From Podochytrium sp. JEL0797 (taxonomy: Eukaryota > Chytridiomycota > Chytridiomycetes > Chytridiales > Chytriomycetaceae), in the NCBI GenBank assembly GCA_027596195.1, contig JADGJG010000117.1, forward strand, positions 1-40,927: a stretch of 40,927 bases of DNA, written 5' to 3'. Below are positions 22,606-32,951 of this stretch, piece after piece. Below the pieces are notes generated by a model. That model was not told where the DNA came from. It saw only the letters and a program-made list of their open reading frames with translations, and did no database searches. How positions within the stretch are numbered: position 1 is the stretch's first letter; each line of letters opens with the position of its first letter. A program made the translations under genes and the position numbers.

Positions 22606-23569
22606 GATTAATCAAATTGATCGCGATTCGCGATCGCCTGAACTTCCAAAACCCAAAATTTCTTCGCTGCCATCAGGAAGTTCCAGAGCCCGAACTCCAT
22701 TCTTGTCTTTTTTTCGTAATGAGGAGGGGAGAAGGGCGCACGCGACACCACTGGCCAATTTCCCCAATCCGACGATCATTTGTATCCCTCACAAGTCCCA
22801 GAGCGGAGCCCAGCAGAGTGTCGTTCATCGAGGCAGTTGATTCTAACTATTTTCTGTTAACTCAGATTTTCCCCATTCCTTGAGGCCATTATATGATAAG
22901 AATCAAGACATTGCCAAGGGGTGATCCCAGGAAAATATTGGAAACCGATCGAAATAAAGAGCAAAATGCATTAATATTAGATTATAATTAATAGAATGTA
23001 TTTCTATTCCTCTTCGTCTTTCTTTTCCCACCCCTCCTCCCCCCTCCCAGCCTCTCCAAAACCATTCCTGGGACACAAATTGAGAAAAGTCGAGCAGAAC
23101 TCTCTTGCCGATTCTTTTCCCATCAGTTTGCGCTATTCTGTGACTTCGGAATCACCACCCCCTTGAGACATTGCTGCTGCTATTTGACTGTAGTTCAAGC
23201 CTTTCGAGATTGCTAACACCGGCTTTGCAAGCGTGGCTCCAGAACGGCCCCCTTTGAGCCCAATTGATCGTTTGTCGTCGGCATGATCTCCACACGCAGT
23301 TGAGAGAATTTTCGCGCGGGTCCGTTTCACAAATGATCCAATGGACAAAATGACTTCGCCCCTCTTTCTTTCGATATTGACCATAAATGAATAAGATTTT
23401 GTTTGAGCAGATTCGTTGATCCCCATTTCAAGGGTTATATTATTATGCGCGTCGAAGGGTGGTGAAAAATAGACATAATTTTCAAGGGGATTTCAAAATT
23501 ACGCAGATGGTCGCTTTCAGGGGACAGCACAATTGCTTTATTTTTGTCGCAAATACATATGGGGTATGT
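22606..23569. other. Intergenic upstream of monooxygenase A
   Basis: A 964-bp region with the promoter of copy A and the 3' side of MBOAT copy 2. A minus-strand 97-codon ATG frame at 23,426..23,133 (MGINESAQTK...) is the only sizeable open frame; I do not recognise it and it has no paralog here, so I do not call it a gene. A pyrimidine-rich tract occupies about 23,005-23,060. At 22,800-22,835 a short stretch resembles 20,665-20,700 (both would encode MND followed by a Leu/Pro-rich start on the minus strand). Confidence 0.3.
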
Positions 23570-24980
23570 TCAAATCAGAGTCCGCACGAATTCCATCACA
23601 ACAGGAGGCACTGGGATGGTAAAATCGTTCACAAAAGTTCCGGACTGCGCGTACGGTCTCACAAAGAGAGGAGCCGTGCAAAACAACATTGCGAGGGTGC
23701 CTGTCAATCCCCCAGACGACGTAAAAATGAGTTTTGCGTTCAAAATCGAATCAGAAAAAGAAAAGGAACTCACAAGCCCATGCAAACACGGTTCCAACCA
23801 CTCCCGTTCCCCACGTCTTCCCAAACCCAGTCGCCTTTTGTAAATACACTTGCCCAAAGCACAACACTCCTTGGACGAGGAAGAAGGCCATGTTTTCACC
23901 CCATCCCTGGCCTGGAATGTACATGAACACAATGTATTCGTGCAGCAAGCCCGACATGAAAAAGGCGCTCATGGAACCAATAAATGCGTGCCAAATGGGA
24001 ACGGCGTGGTGGTGATGGTGGGATTTGGGCGGGTCCAAAAAATGGAGGAGTTTGAGGGTTGGTTTGAAGGAGAGACGGTGGAGCATTTTCTTGATGACGA
24101 GATTCCAGCGGCGAGACCAGAACTCCCGCAGGGACGTTGACGCGTAGACATTTCCGAAGGGGTAGAAGAACGGGAAATCGTACACCACACTGGCGAACAA
24201 GTAAAACAAGCCAGCGTTGAACGCCATTTCGCCGTAGATCATTGCGGAAAATAACTGCTGCTCCAAGATTCCTCTCCCGTCAAAAGGCGAGATAATCCCC
24301 CAACGCTCTTGGTACCCGTACTTTTGGAAATAAGCTCTTGGGAAGATGAACATGGCAAATGCGGTAACCATTCGGAATGCAAAGTGGGCAAAGAAGGCGG
24401 CGTTGAAGTCGGCGGGTTTCACCGATTCGGGCTGCCACTTTGACTGGGCGGGAAGCTTGAGCTCCTTTCTGCGGAGCGCTTCCTTCTCGTCTGCGATCTG
24501 TTCGAGCTTTCGCAGTACCGCATTGTCGCTCGTCGAGAGGAACTCGACATACAACCAGAAGGTCCATTTCGAGTTCACGGCGCTATCGGAATTAGTCAGC
24601 AGGAGGAAAGCGGCGATCCGTTGTACTCTCACCGGTCGATCGTTCCGATCTCGAGATAACGGAGACCAAGGAGGATGCTCGAGCCGAAAGCCCCAATCAT
24701 CCACAGGTAGAAATCGCTGCAGACAATGAGCAGCGGCAGCGAAACCGCCAACGCAAAACCGACACAGGCAACGAATTCATTCGAGAACGAAGAGTTCCGG
24801 AGGAAAGAGAAGTGCACCATGGGCGAGCCAAACACCACGGCCTGGGCGGGGGTGATCGTGGGTTGGGTGTGATTAGAGTGGGTTGTCATTGGGTTGTGAT
24901 CGCCAGCAGAAAGTCATGCTTACATAGTAGATCCAAAAGGGAACAACCTGCGAGAACGACAAGATGTGGTTTGGAGGCAT
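23570..24980 (-). CDS. MBOAT acyltransferase, wax-synthase type (copy 2)
   Basis: A paralog of the gene at 15,135-16,626. Exons: 24980..24924, 24841..24633, 24582..23774, 23700..23570; 1206 nt, 401 residues. It starts MPPNHILSFSQVVPFWIYY, and the 209-nt second exon matches the paralog in length and phase. An alternative start at 24889 reads into what I take as intron 1 and lacks the first hydrophobic segment. Family marks are TSLREFWSRRWNLVIKK and LLHEYIVFMYIPG, the latter with the presumed catalytic His. A run of five His follows PPKSH in a loop. Compared with copy 1 it has a 3' intron (23,773-23,701) that copy 1 lacks, and it is about 50 residues shorter because copy 1 has a longer hydrophilic loop and C-terminus. 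Confidence 0.8.
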
Positions 24981-25851
24981 GCTCGCTGATTAGAAGTTTT
25001 TCCGCTTGTGAATGAGAAAGTGAAAAAAATCTGGCTGGGCAAAGTTCTGGCAAAGTTCAGCCACAATTCCCAGAACCCACATGGGTGCAAGGGAATGTGC
25101 GATACATTCAAACTTGAGCAATCCAAGTGGCGGAGGAAGTTGCAAAACACTGGAATGCGTGTAAGGCTGAATCGAATTATTACCAAATCCGGTCGCTCAA
25201 AAACCGAAACTTTAAACCACGCCGGAAACTCCACTCAAAGTAGAGAATACCGTGTTCTCGCCCAAACTTAATCCAGTTTGGTGATCTTTATAGTTTTCTG
25301 ACAAAGCGCTCAAAGGAAACAGGAAATTTCATCAGTTACATCGAAATTGAGAGGAACGTGAGAAAGAATTCCAAGGAACGTGTCACGAGTCATTGAAAAG
25401 CAAGTGTAGGTAGTGGCAGCATCGTATGTGTGGAATTGGGCTAGTACGGACTTTTGTGTGAATATAACGCCTTGCTGAATATTCCATCAACTACAGAAGA
25501 CGAGCCGGTAGAGATTGAGCCTATGCTGTTTCGAATCAAAGTCAAATATTAGTAAAGTTGGTGCTGAGAGTCAAGGGACGCGTTGTAGTGTGGCAAAAAA
25601 ATTGGCCGAGAGGCTGATTCTTGAGGGGGGCAGATGAGTGGATCCAGGAGAAGATGAGCTGTATGGCTTCCGCAGGATTTGTGTTTTCAGCGGGACCGTC
25701 ATTACAGATCACTGATCATTGCGGCAAATAAAATGGAGATACATTGGGTGGCACCGTTGCTTCGCGAAGCCCGACTTCCCCTCCTCTCAATTAAAATATA
25801 ATGAAGGGAGTGGAAATTTGTATCATTCCTCATCCATTCTCAAGAAATCAA
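24981..25851. other. Intergenic, no gene recognised
   Basis: About 870 bp with only short, unrelated open frames on either strand. It separates MBOAT copy 2 from the monooxygenase array. I see no homology to the neighbouring families. Confidence 0.4.
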
Positions 25852-25955
25852 CCGCACAGAGTGTTTCGGCCGGTCATTGTATGACTAGGACGCGTCGTCT
25901 TAGGACTCCTCCGGATCACGGTCGCTGAACGTCATGGCTTGGCTGGTGGCCATGT
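25852..25955 (-). pseudogene. Monooxygenase fragment, minus strand (left arm of inverted repeat)
   Basis: About 100 bp that align on the minus strand with copies C and D (29,210-29,310 and 32,030-32,130). It covers the codons for AMTFSDRDPEES and the following PYNDLPKHSARLA region, with the upstream part interrupted by small changes (a TAG-like break in 'tatgactaggacgcg'). Too short to code for anything; it is the left arm of the inverted repeat described separately. Confidence 0.65.
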
Positions 25956-26075
25956 TCTTTTCGCAGGAAATTGGTGTCATCCAAGCGCTGACGTACAGCG
26001 ACCCTGATCCGGAGGAGTCCCAAGACGACACGTACCGTCCGTACAATGACCTGCCGAAACATTCTGCGAAGTTGG
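25852..26075. repeat. Inverted repeat, ~100-bp arms, ~20-bp spacer
   Basis: The left arm (25,852-25,950) and the right arm (25,970-26,075) are reverse complements over about 100 bp, roughly 80% by eye. The core 'gactcctccggatca' on the left pairs with 'tgatccggaggagtc' on the right. Both arms come from the same monooxygenase segment in opposite orientation. RNA from either strand could fold into a long hairpin. Confidence 0.7.
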
Positions 26076-26462
26076 CCGACTCTCTGGAAAACTGGGCGCT
26101 CCTGCACACCTGTTGGAGATGATGGAGACGCAGCGCATGGGATGGCGCCGAATGCAGGGTTAGGGTTGTTGACGGGGCGTGAAGGTGTTTGGACGTTATT
26201 GGAGTTGTTCAGGCAGCTATCTGCCTGAGGACGCCAATCTGTCAAGAGTATTGGTGCTCTTTCGAAAATCCGCGTTCCAAAGGCTGCCGAAAAGGCCTAC
26301 CGCAGTCGCAAGATGGCTGATCAGACATTCCAAAAGTCAATTTTCGGAAGTGGTTTCAGTCATTTTGTGATGGGGGTGGGTGTGTTTGCGTTCAACAGTA
26401 ATTTGGTTAAGTATTCAAGTGTTTTTGAGTCTCCAAAAGCAGTGAAAAACGCCATACAATAA
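25956..26462 (+). pseudogene. Monooxygenase pseudogene F (A type, plus strand)
   Basis: A 5'-truncated, decayed copy of the A-type monooxygenase. It begins with EIGVIQALTYSDPDPEESQ and runs to the C-terminal sequence and stop region (FGSGFSH..., then a match to VKNAI). Visible lesions: one G lost in the NWGAP codons (shifting frame at about 26,097), and about 90 bp missing after GAGATGATG, so that it joins directly to the GDAAH region ('gagacgcagcgcatggg' for 'ggggacgcggcacatgg'). The 3' flank to about 26,560 also matches the flank of copy A, so the copy was made at DNA level. Confidence 0.75.
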
Positions 26463-26767
26463 ATTATAATCAAGAATGCTTTAGCCACCTTAGCTCTGCA
26501 ATTGAACGTTTTGGCACACTTGACCAAGTTGTGAAGATTGCCTAGACGCTCCGCGGGTTTGGTAAGTCCAAATACGGACAAAGAGTGACGATGGTAAGCG
26601 GGAAGTGCGCGATATGATAATGAGACAACTGGACAAGTACGCCGACGAACGGAGCACGCGGAAACTAACCTGACAAGTTGTATATGAAGTGTTTCTGTGA
26701 CTCCTCCGGATCCGGATCCTTATAAGCCGACTCTATTTATTTAAATCTGGCATTGAATTTTATTCGA

Positions 26768-27333
26768 ATTTTCGACGCGACCACTTCTTCCATTTGATTT
26801 GAGAAAATTTCTAGGAACGAAATTCCCCAGGAAACTCCCAAACGTTTTATTAAACATGCACATTTAGAAATAATTCAGTTCGAATCCTGCACAATCGCTT
26901 TCGAAACCTGTTCCAAACAGTCCAATACTTCAGGAAGCTTGATCAAATTGTGATGCCGTCCAAACACGCAAACTCTCAACAAGAAGTGACTAAATCCGGC
27001 CCCAAATCTCGATTTGGCAGAATACTGAGTGGAGAAAAAGCGACTAAACTGTGAGTTGTTCTTGGCGCGCGGGACTCGTAGCCTTGAAAACAGCTCGAGC
27101 ACTTTAGACAAGTCCGACTCGCAGGGGAGCTGTTTCAACAGCTCCATCAAAAAACCAACGTCTTCAAGCCCAGTGCCAAGTCCCAATCCTGTGTTCGGCA
27201 ACATCCCATGCGCCGAGTCTCCAATCGACAAAACGCGCCGCTTGTGGACACCGCAAGATCAGGCAAGTCGTAAAAACTCGATGGGGAAATGCGGTAGGCG
27301 TTACGTATCATCTCCACCAGGTGTGCAAGAGCG
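26768..27333 (-). pseudogene. Monooxygenase pseudogene B (D type, minus strand)
   Basis: A near-identical copy of the 3' half of copy D (31,443-32,009), including about 110 bp of 3' UTR. The stop codon is at 26,875. The frame is broken by loss of one base at about 27,249 ('ttgtggacacc' for 'ttgtggtacacc' in D). The 5' half of the gene, its promoter and the start of the neighbouring permease are missing: the sequence jumps at about 27,333 straight into permease sequence. The GD motif persists as GDSAHGMLPNTGLGL but the FAD-binding N-terminus is gone, so no active enzyme is possible. Confidence 0.8.
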
Positions 27334-27667
27334 GGCTCGGTGCAGGAGGCTGAGCTGTCCGCCCTGGTCAATGGTCACTATTAATTTCTCTCCCTCTCCG
27401 GGCCCCCGCATTCTTCTCAAATCATTTCAACATAGGTCCAAGAGGAGTGTTGATCACTTGGTACAGTGTAAGATGCTCGAATTGTGTTTCTAACCCATCC
27501 CGTCCTTTTCAAATTTCAGGCCCATCATTCGCAAATCGCTTCAACCTAGTTGTTGGCCAAAATGGGACCCTTACGCGTCGTACATGACCGGATACTTCAA
27601 CTGAATTGGATTTTCCGGGATCACATCCGGAACAGTGCCTGTCCATGATTCCAATCACCCGTTTCTT
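27334..27667 (+). pseudogene. APC permease pseudogene fragment
   Basis: About 330 bp that match the intact permease from 33,474 to about 33,925, with an internal gap. The match covers the end of exon 2 (gctcggtgcaggagg), an intron, exon 3 (GPRGVLITW), the next intron and parts of exons 4-5 (WDPYASYMTGYFN). Most of exon 4 is missing: 'gcccatcattcgc' is followed quickly by 'tgttggccaaaatggg'. A stop replaces Trp at 'ttcaactgaattgg' (27,597-27,610). It is a relic of a duplicated monooxygenase-permease pair. Confidence 0.8.
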
Positions 27668-27684
27668 TAGCCGTTCTGCGTTCC

Positions 27685-28432
27685 GTTGTTCAAACGGAAT
27701 CCCATGTCACGGCCCAATTCGCCGACGGAAGATCAGTCAAGGGAGACCTCCTCATTGCTGACGGAATTCACTCAACGACGCTTTGGAGCTCACCTCAAGG
27801 CGCAATACACTGGCGTGATTGGCTACATCGGCGTCGTCAATCTCAGGCAACAGAAAATCCTTCTCAATGAGCGGTGTGCGTTTGACGTTGACAGCAAGAC
27901 CAAACACATCGTCATCATCTTCAACGTTTCGGATGAAATCGCCACCATCTCAGCCATGACGTATAACGATCCCGATCCGGAGGAATCCCAAGAGAACGCG
28001 TACCGCTTGTACAACGACTTGCCGAAACATTCTGTGTGGTTGGCCGACTTTCTGGAAAACTGGGGCGCTCCCACAAAGCTGGTGGAGATGATGCTTAATG
28101 CCTAGCATTTCCCCATCAAGCATTTACGAATTGCCAGATCTGCACGCGTATCACAAGGGGCGTGTTTTTTTGATTGGAGACTTGACGGGACTTGGTTGTT
28201 GGAGTTGTTCAGGCAGCTTCCCAACAACGCGAAGCTATCAAGAGTGTTGGAGCTCTGTTCGAAAATTCGCGCTCCAAAAGCTGCCGAAAAGTCCCAACGT
28301 CAAAAAGCCAATTTTCGGAAGTTGATTCAGTCATTTTGTGATGAGGGTGGGTGTATTTGCGTTCAACAGCAATTTGGTCAAGTATCCAAGAGTTTTTGAT
28401 GCTCCAAAGCAGAGAAAACCAAGATACAATGA
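27685..28432 (+). pseudogene. Monooxygenase pseudogene E (A type, plus strand)
   Basis: A 5'-truncated A-type copy. It starts inside the segment equivalent to VVETESSVSAHF of copy A and ends in its C-terminal region. Lesions by comparison with intact copies: a lost codon in the DG motif (IADGIHS for IGADGIHS), loss of 11 bp after it ('acgacgctttgg' for 'acgacgcgtcgaaaagtctttgg'), an in-frame TAG where NAYRISP should read, and loss of about 50 bp that removes the GDAAHG motif ('ggagacttgacggg'). The region AHLKAQYTGVIGYIGVVNL in the middle is still well preserved. Confidence 0.78.
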
Positions 28433-28724
28433 ATGATAATTAAAAGGGGGGTTTCTCTCCCACCGAATGGCTTTTACCACCTCTCAATTTCTTGTGTATG
28501 AAAAACTGATACGGATAAAGTACATGTTTCTTCGACTCCTTCAGATCAGGATCATGATAAGCCAATGCTTGGATTACTCTAATAGATTCCACAGTGAGCC
28601 AATGATTCTACTTATATTTTCAGCGCAACTGCTTCTTACATTTGATTTTTTTATAATTTTCTAGAAAGGAATTTTCAAGAGGAAACTTCCAAAAGTTTTA
28701 TTGAACACTGCATTTAGAGATGAT

Positions 28725-30127
28725 TCAGCTTGAATACTGGTCAATTGCCTTCGAAACAATTTCCGAACAGTCCAATACTTCAGGATACTTGATCAAGTTA
28801 TGATTCAGTCCAAAAATGCAGACTCTCAACATGAAGTGACTGAATCCGGCACCCAAAGCCGATTTTGTATAATACTGAGCTGCAAAAAATCGACTAAACT
28901 GTGAGTTGCCTGTGGCCCGTGGGACACAGAGCCTTGAAAACAACTCAAGCACTTTGGACAAGTCCGACTCGCCGGGGAGTTGCTTCATCAGTTCCATCAA
29001 AAAACCAACATCCTCAAGCCCAGTTGAAAGCCCCAATCCTGCATTTGGTAACATTCCATGTGCCGCATCCCCAATCAACAAAACGCGTTCCTTGTGATAT
29101 GCCGCAAGATCAGGTAAGTCGTAAATATATGAAGGGGTGATCCAGGACGCCTTGCGCATCATCTCCACTAGGTTTGCGGGAACATGCCAGCTTTCCAGAA
29201 AGTCGGCCAACCGTGCAGAGTGTTTGGGTAAATCATTGAATGGACGGTACATGTCGTCTTGGGACTCCTCCGGATCACGGTCGCTGAACGTCATGGCTTG
29301 GATGGTGGCCATTTCATCCGAAACTTTGAAGACACTGACCATGTGTTTGCTCTTGCGGTCAACGTAAAACGCGCACCGCTGATCAAGAAGGATGTTGTGT
29401 TGCTTGAGATTGACGACACCAATGTAGCCAATCACGCCCGTGTATTGCGCTTTGAGGTGAGCTCCAAAGACTTTTCGACGCGTCATTGAGTGGATTCCAT
29501 CAGCGCCAATGAGGAGGTCTCCGTTGGCAGATGTTCCGTCGGCGAATCGGGCCGTGACAGTGGATTCTGTTTGGACAATGCCAATGAGTTTCTTGCCGAC
29601 AATCGTTCGAACCCCGGCTTTGAAGGCAGCCTTGATCAAAATGTCGTGCAGCTGGCAAATCGGTTCGGTTCAAAAATCATGGAAAATGAAGAGGAGTGAC
29701 TGAAACGCACCGTCGAACGGAGGATATGGACAGGACGTTGGGTATATGGATCCGTATCACCGCAATGGATGGCCAATTTAACGACATCAAGTGATATTCG
29801 ATTCGATCCATTGATTTTGTACCAATTCATGAATGGCGTGGGTAGTGAGCCAGCCAAGACCGCGGTGAGCACTCCGAGAGATTTGAGCACGCGCAGGCAA
29901 CCCGCATTCAGCATAACTGCCCCTGATTCGCAAACAGGCTAAGTCGACCGTTATCGTATCAGTCCGCACCCACCTCCCGATTCGCCAAAATCGACTGCCT
30001 CGTTGGCCCCGTTCGCTGTTTGCACCAAGTGGACTCGGTCATACAGAGTGCACTCGTGTCCCACTTGGCGGAGGGCGATGGCTGTGGCAGCACCGACGAG
30101 ACCGGCTCCGGCAATCACAACTTTCAT
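28725..30127 (-). CDS. FAD-dependent monooxygenase, copy C (D type)
   Basis: An apparently intact paralog of copy D. Exons: 30127..29974, 29922..29711, 29651..28725; 1293 nt, 430 residues. The exon sizes (154, 212, 927) are identical to copy D. Motifs: GAGLVG at 7-12, LLIGADGIHSMTRR, GDAAHGMLPNAGLGL. The stop is followed by a short 3' UTR related to those of B and D. Its 5' flank (30,128-30,314) is a duplicate of the copy D promoter, but where D faces a permease, C faces the truncated copy G. The C-terminus (DCSEIVSKAIDQYSS) differs from the A type. No stop or frameshift seen, so it is probably functional. Confidence 0.83.
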
Positions 30128-30314
30128 GATCTGGAGAGATTTGGAGATTGACAAAGAAGATTAAATCGAAAAAAGAAAAAGAATATGCGATGGTGGATTA
30201 AAAAAGAATAGTCATAGCGTAGTGCTGTGGAAGTTCAAGTTTTGTAGCAGGAATTGATGGGTGCATTTTTGAAGTTCCTGAAAAGGTACTGAAAAGGGGG
30301 TTCGCGAGAAGATT
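30128..30314. repeat. Duplicated monooxygenase promoter (partner 32,952-33,133)
   Basis: This stretch matches the region upstream of copy D base by base with small indels. Shared landmarks include 'attgacaaagaagattaaa', 'agcgtagtgctgtggaag', 'cctgaaaaggtactgaaa' and 'ttcgcgagaagatt'. The similarity stops at 30,314, where monooxygenase fragment G begins in place of the permease leader. Confidence 0.8.
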
Positions 30315-30868
30315 GGTGGTTTGCGTCTACAAGGTTTCTGACGAAATTGGGGTTATCCAAGCCATGACATTTAACGATCCGGATCCGGAGGAGTCGCAGG
30401 ACGACGCGTACTGCCCATACAATGACCTGCCCAAACACTCTGCGCGGTTGGCCGACTTTCTGGAAAACTGGGGCGCTCCTGCAAACCAGTTGGAGATGAT
30501 GTGCAACGCCTACCGCATTTCCCCATCGAGTATTTATGACTTGCCAGATCTTCACACGTATCACAACGAGCGAGTTGTGTTGATTGGGGACGCGGCACAT
30601 GGAATGGTGCTGAACACAGGCTTGGGGCTTTTGACAGGACTTGAAGATGTATGGACATTGTTGGAGTTGTTCAGGCAGCTGCCCAAGGACACAAAGCTGT
30701 CAAGAGTGTTGGAGGTCTATTCAAAAATCCGCGTTCCAAAGGCCGCCGAAAAGGCCTACCGCAGTCGCAAGATGGCTGATCAGACCTTCAGAAAGTCAAT
30801 TTTCGGAAGTGGATTCAGTCATTTTGTGATGAGGGTGGGTGTGTTTGTGTTCAACAGTAATTTGGTGG
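30315..30868 (+). pseudogene. Monooxygenase fragment G (A type, plus strand)
   Basis: An in-frame but doubly truncated A-type copy. It begins at the codons for VVCVYKVSDEIG (about residue 227 of copy A) and runs without a stop through GDAAHGMVLNTGLGL and KSIFGSGFSHFVMRV to FNSNLV. There the match to copy A ends and unrelated sequence takes over. The open frame runs on to 30,948 through unrelated codons. The Rossmann FAD motif and DG motif are missing, so it cannot be a complete enzyme. It is the best preserved of the plus-strand copies and hence perhaps the youngest. Confidence 0.75.
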
Positions 30869-31442
30869 TAATATGCAATAAGTTGTTTGCGGGGGGTCCA
30901 CTCAGCCCCCCCAAATGGGGCATATCCTGTCTTTATTTTGATTGCTAGTTGCATGCTCATCTATTAAGCAATCCTTTCTTCCCTTTTTGGCAGTGCCTCA
31001 CAACCTGTCTCGATCCCTGTGAAGAAACCGGCTTCAACCTTTGGTTGTTTTTTCCTGGCATTCCAGGTTTTTGTTTTCATGGCCTTGGTACTCTTCATGG
31101 GGTCTGCCCTCCATTCTTCAGGGGAGGTGGGAGTTGGATTTCTGTATCGTGTTTTCTGTTGGAATTCTGTTGGATGCTTTTGGTAGTTCTCTCTTTGAGG
31201 GGAGGAATCGGTCTTTGCCTTCTGCTCTCTGCTCTTTCGTCATGTGTCTGTCATTTGAGGGGAGGTGTTGAGTGTTGAAGGGATTCGGAATTTCTTCTGT
31301 CTTTGATTTTTTGGCAAACTCTGCCACATGAATAAAACTGCGCATTTTTGCTCCCAAAAACACCAATTCCTCACGGAATCCAGCAAGCTGCATTCTGCTC
31401 ATCATCCTCAAGTCTCTTCATCGCAGCTAACCGTGCAACAGC
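30869..31442. other. Unrelated ~570-bp segment inside the array
   Basis: Between the break of copy G and the start of the shared 3' UTR of copy D (31,443) lie about 570 bp with no counterpart in the parallel spacers of the other two units (about 300 and 400 bp). The segment starts near a run 'ggggggtccactcagcccccccaaatgggg' region that can fold on itself and has a T/G-rich middle. Minus-strand frames here (31,411..31,118, starting at a methionine-rich stretch) are not recognised. No clear terminal inverted repeats or target duplication seen. It may be an insertion or replacement. Confidence 0.45.
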
Positions 31443-31549
31443 ATTTTCGACGCGACCACTTCTTCCATTTGATTTGAGAAAATTTCTAGGAACGAAATTC
31501 CCCAGGAAACTCCCAAAAGTTTTATTAAACATGCAAATTTAGAAATAAT

Positions 31550-32951
31550 TCAGTTCGAATACTGGGCAATTGCTTTCGAAACAATTTCCGAACAGTCCAA
31601 TACTTCAGGAAACTTGATCAAATTGTGATGCAGTCCAAAAACGCAAACTCTCAACAAGAAGTGACTAAATCCGGCCCCAAATCTCGATTTGGCAGAATAC
31701 TGAGTCGAGAAAAAGCGACTAAACTGCGAGTTGTCTGTGGCGCGCGGGACTCGTAGCCTTGAAAACAGCTCGAGCACTTTAGACAAGTCCGACATGTTGG
31801 GAAGCTGTTTCAACAGCTCCATCAAAAAACTAACGTCTTCGAGCCCAGTGCCGAGTCCCAATCCTGCGTTCGGCAACATCCCATGCGCCGAGTCTCCAAT
31901 CAATAAAACGCGCCCCTTGTGGTACACCGCAAGATCAGGCAAGTCGTAAATACTTGATGGGATGATTCGGTACACCTTGCGCATCATCTCCACCAGGTGT
32001 GCGGGAGCGCCCCAATTTTCCAGAAAGTCGGCCAATCTCGCAGAATGTTTCGGCAGGTCATTGTACGGACGGTATGCGTCGTCTTGGGACTCCTCCGGAT
32101 CAGGGTCGCTGTAAGTCAGCACTTGGATGGCACCGATTTCCTCCGAAACCTTGTAGATGCAAACCATGTGTCTGTTCTTGCGGTCTACGTAAAACGCACA
32201 CGGTTCATTGAGACGGATGTTGTGTTGCTTGAGATTGATGACACCAATGTAGCCGATCTCGCCCTTGAATTGGGCCTTTAGGTCAGCGCCAAAGATGGTC
32301 CGTCGCGTCGTTGAGTGAATTCCGTCGGCACCAATGAGGAGGTCTCCCGTGGCTGAAGTTCCATCGGCGAATTGAGCTGTGACGCTGGATTCCGTTTGGA
32401 CAACTCCCATGAGCTTCTTGCCGACAATCGTTTCGGCCCCGGCTTTGAAAGCAGCCTTGATCAAAATGTCGTGCAGCTGTCAAATTGATTCAATTCAAAG
32501 GCGTGAGCAGATAAAGAACCTGATCGAAACACACCGTTGAACGGAGAATATTGACAGTTGTTTGGGTATACGGATCCGTATCGCCGCAATAAATGGCCAA
32601 TTTGACGACATCGAGTGATATTCGATTGGACCCATTGATTTTGTACCAATTCAAAGATGGCATGGGAAGTGAGGCGGCCAAGACTGCGTCAAGCACGCCG
32701 AGAGATTTGAGCACGCGCAGGCAACCCGGATTCAGCGAGACGGCCCCTGATTGGCAAACAATCGATATCAACCCTCGTTGGATCAGTCCGCACCCACCTC
32801 CCGATTCGCCAAAATCGACAGCCTCGTTGGCTCCATTCGGCGTGCGAGCCAAGTGGACTCTGTCATACAGAGTGCATTCGTGGCCCACTTGGCGGAGTGC
32901 GATTGCAGTGGCAGCACCGACGAGACCGGCTCCAGCGATCACAACTTTCAT
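31550..32951 (-). CDS. FAD-dependent monooxygenase, copy D
   Basis: An intact flavoprotein hydroxylase gene at the end of the array. Exons: 32951..32798, 32746..32535, 32476..31550; 1293 nt, 430 residues. Intron 1 (GTGGGT...CAG, 51 bp) is set by homology: splicing gives ESGGAVSLNPGCLRVLKSLG, the canonical class-A junction, whereas read-through inserts about 17 foreign residues. Motifs: GAGLVG 7-12, LLIGADGIHSTTRR, GDSAHGMLPNAGLGL (Ser for Ala in GDAAH). It is transcribed away from the permease at 33,251 across 299 bp, so the two may be co-regulated and act on the same compound (inference). Copy B is a partial duplicate. Confidence 0.86.

Noticed and set aside
23133..23426. 97-codon minus-strand ATG frame (MGINESAQTK...)
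   Set aside because: No homology, no neighbouring exon and no paralog; too short to call on length alone.
24633..24889. ATG at 24,889 as the start of MBOAT copy 2
   Set aside because: It reads 16 residues of probable intron. Using the ATG at 24,980 with an intron gives a first hydrophobic segment and a 209-nt exon 2 matching the paralog.
32738..32800. Unspliced reading through intron 1 of monooxygenase D
   Set aside because: It stays open in D but inserts unlike residues; copies A and C need the intron to stay in frame, and splicing gives the canonical ESGGAVSLNPG junction.
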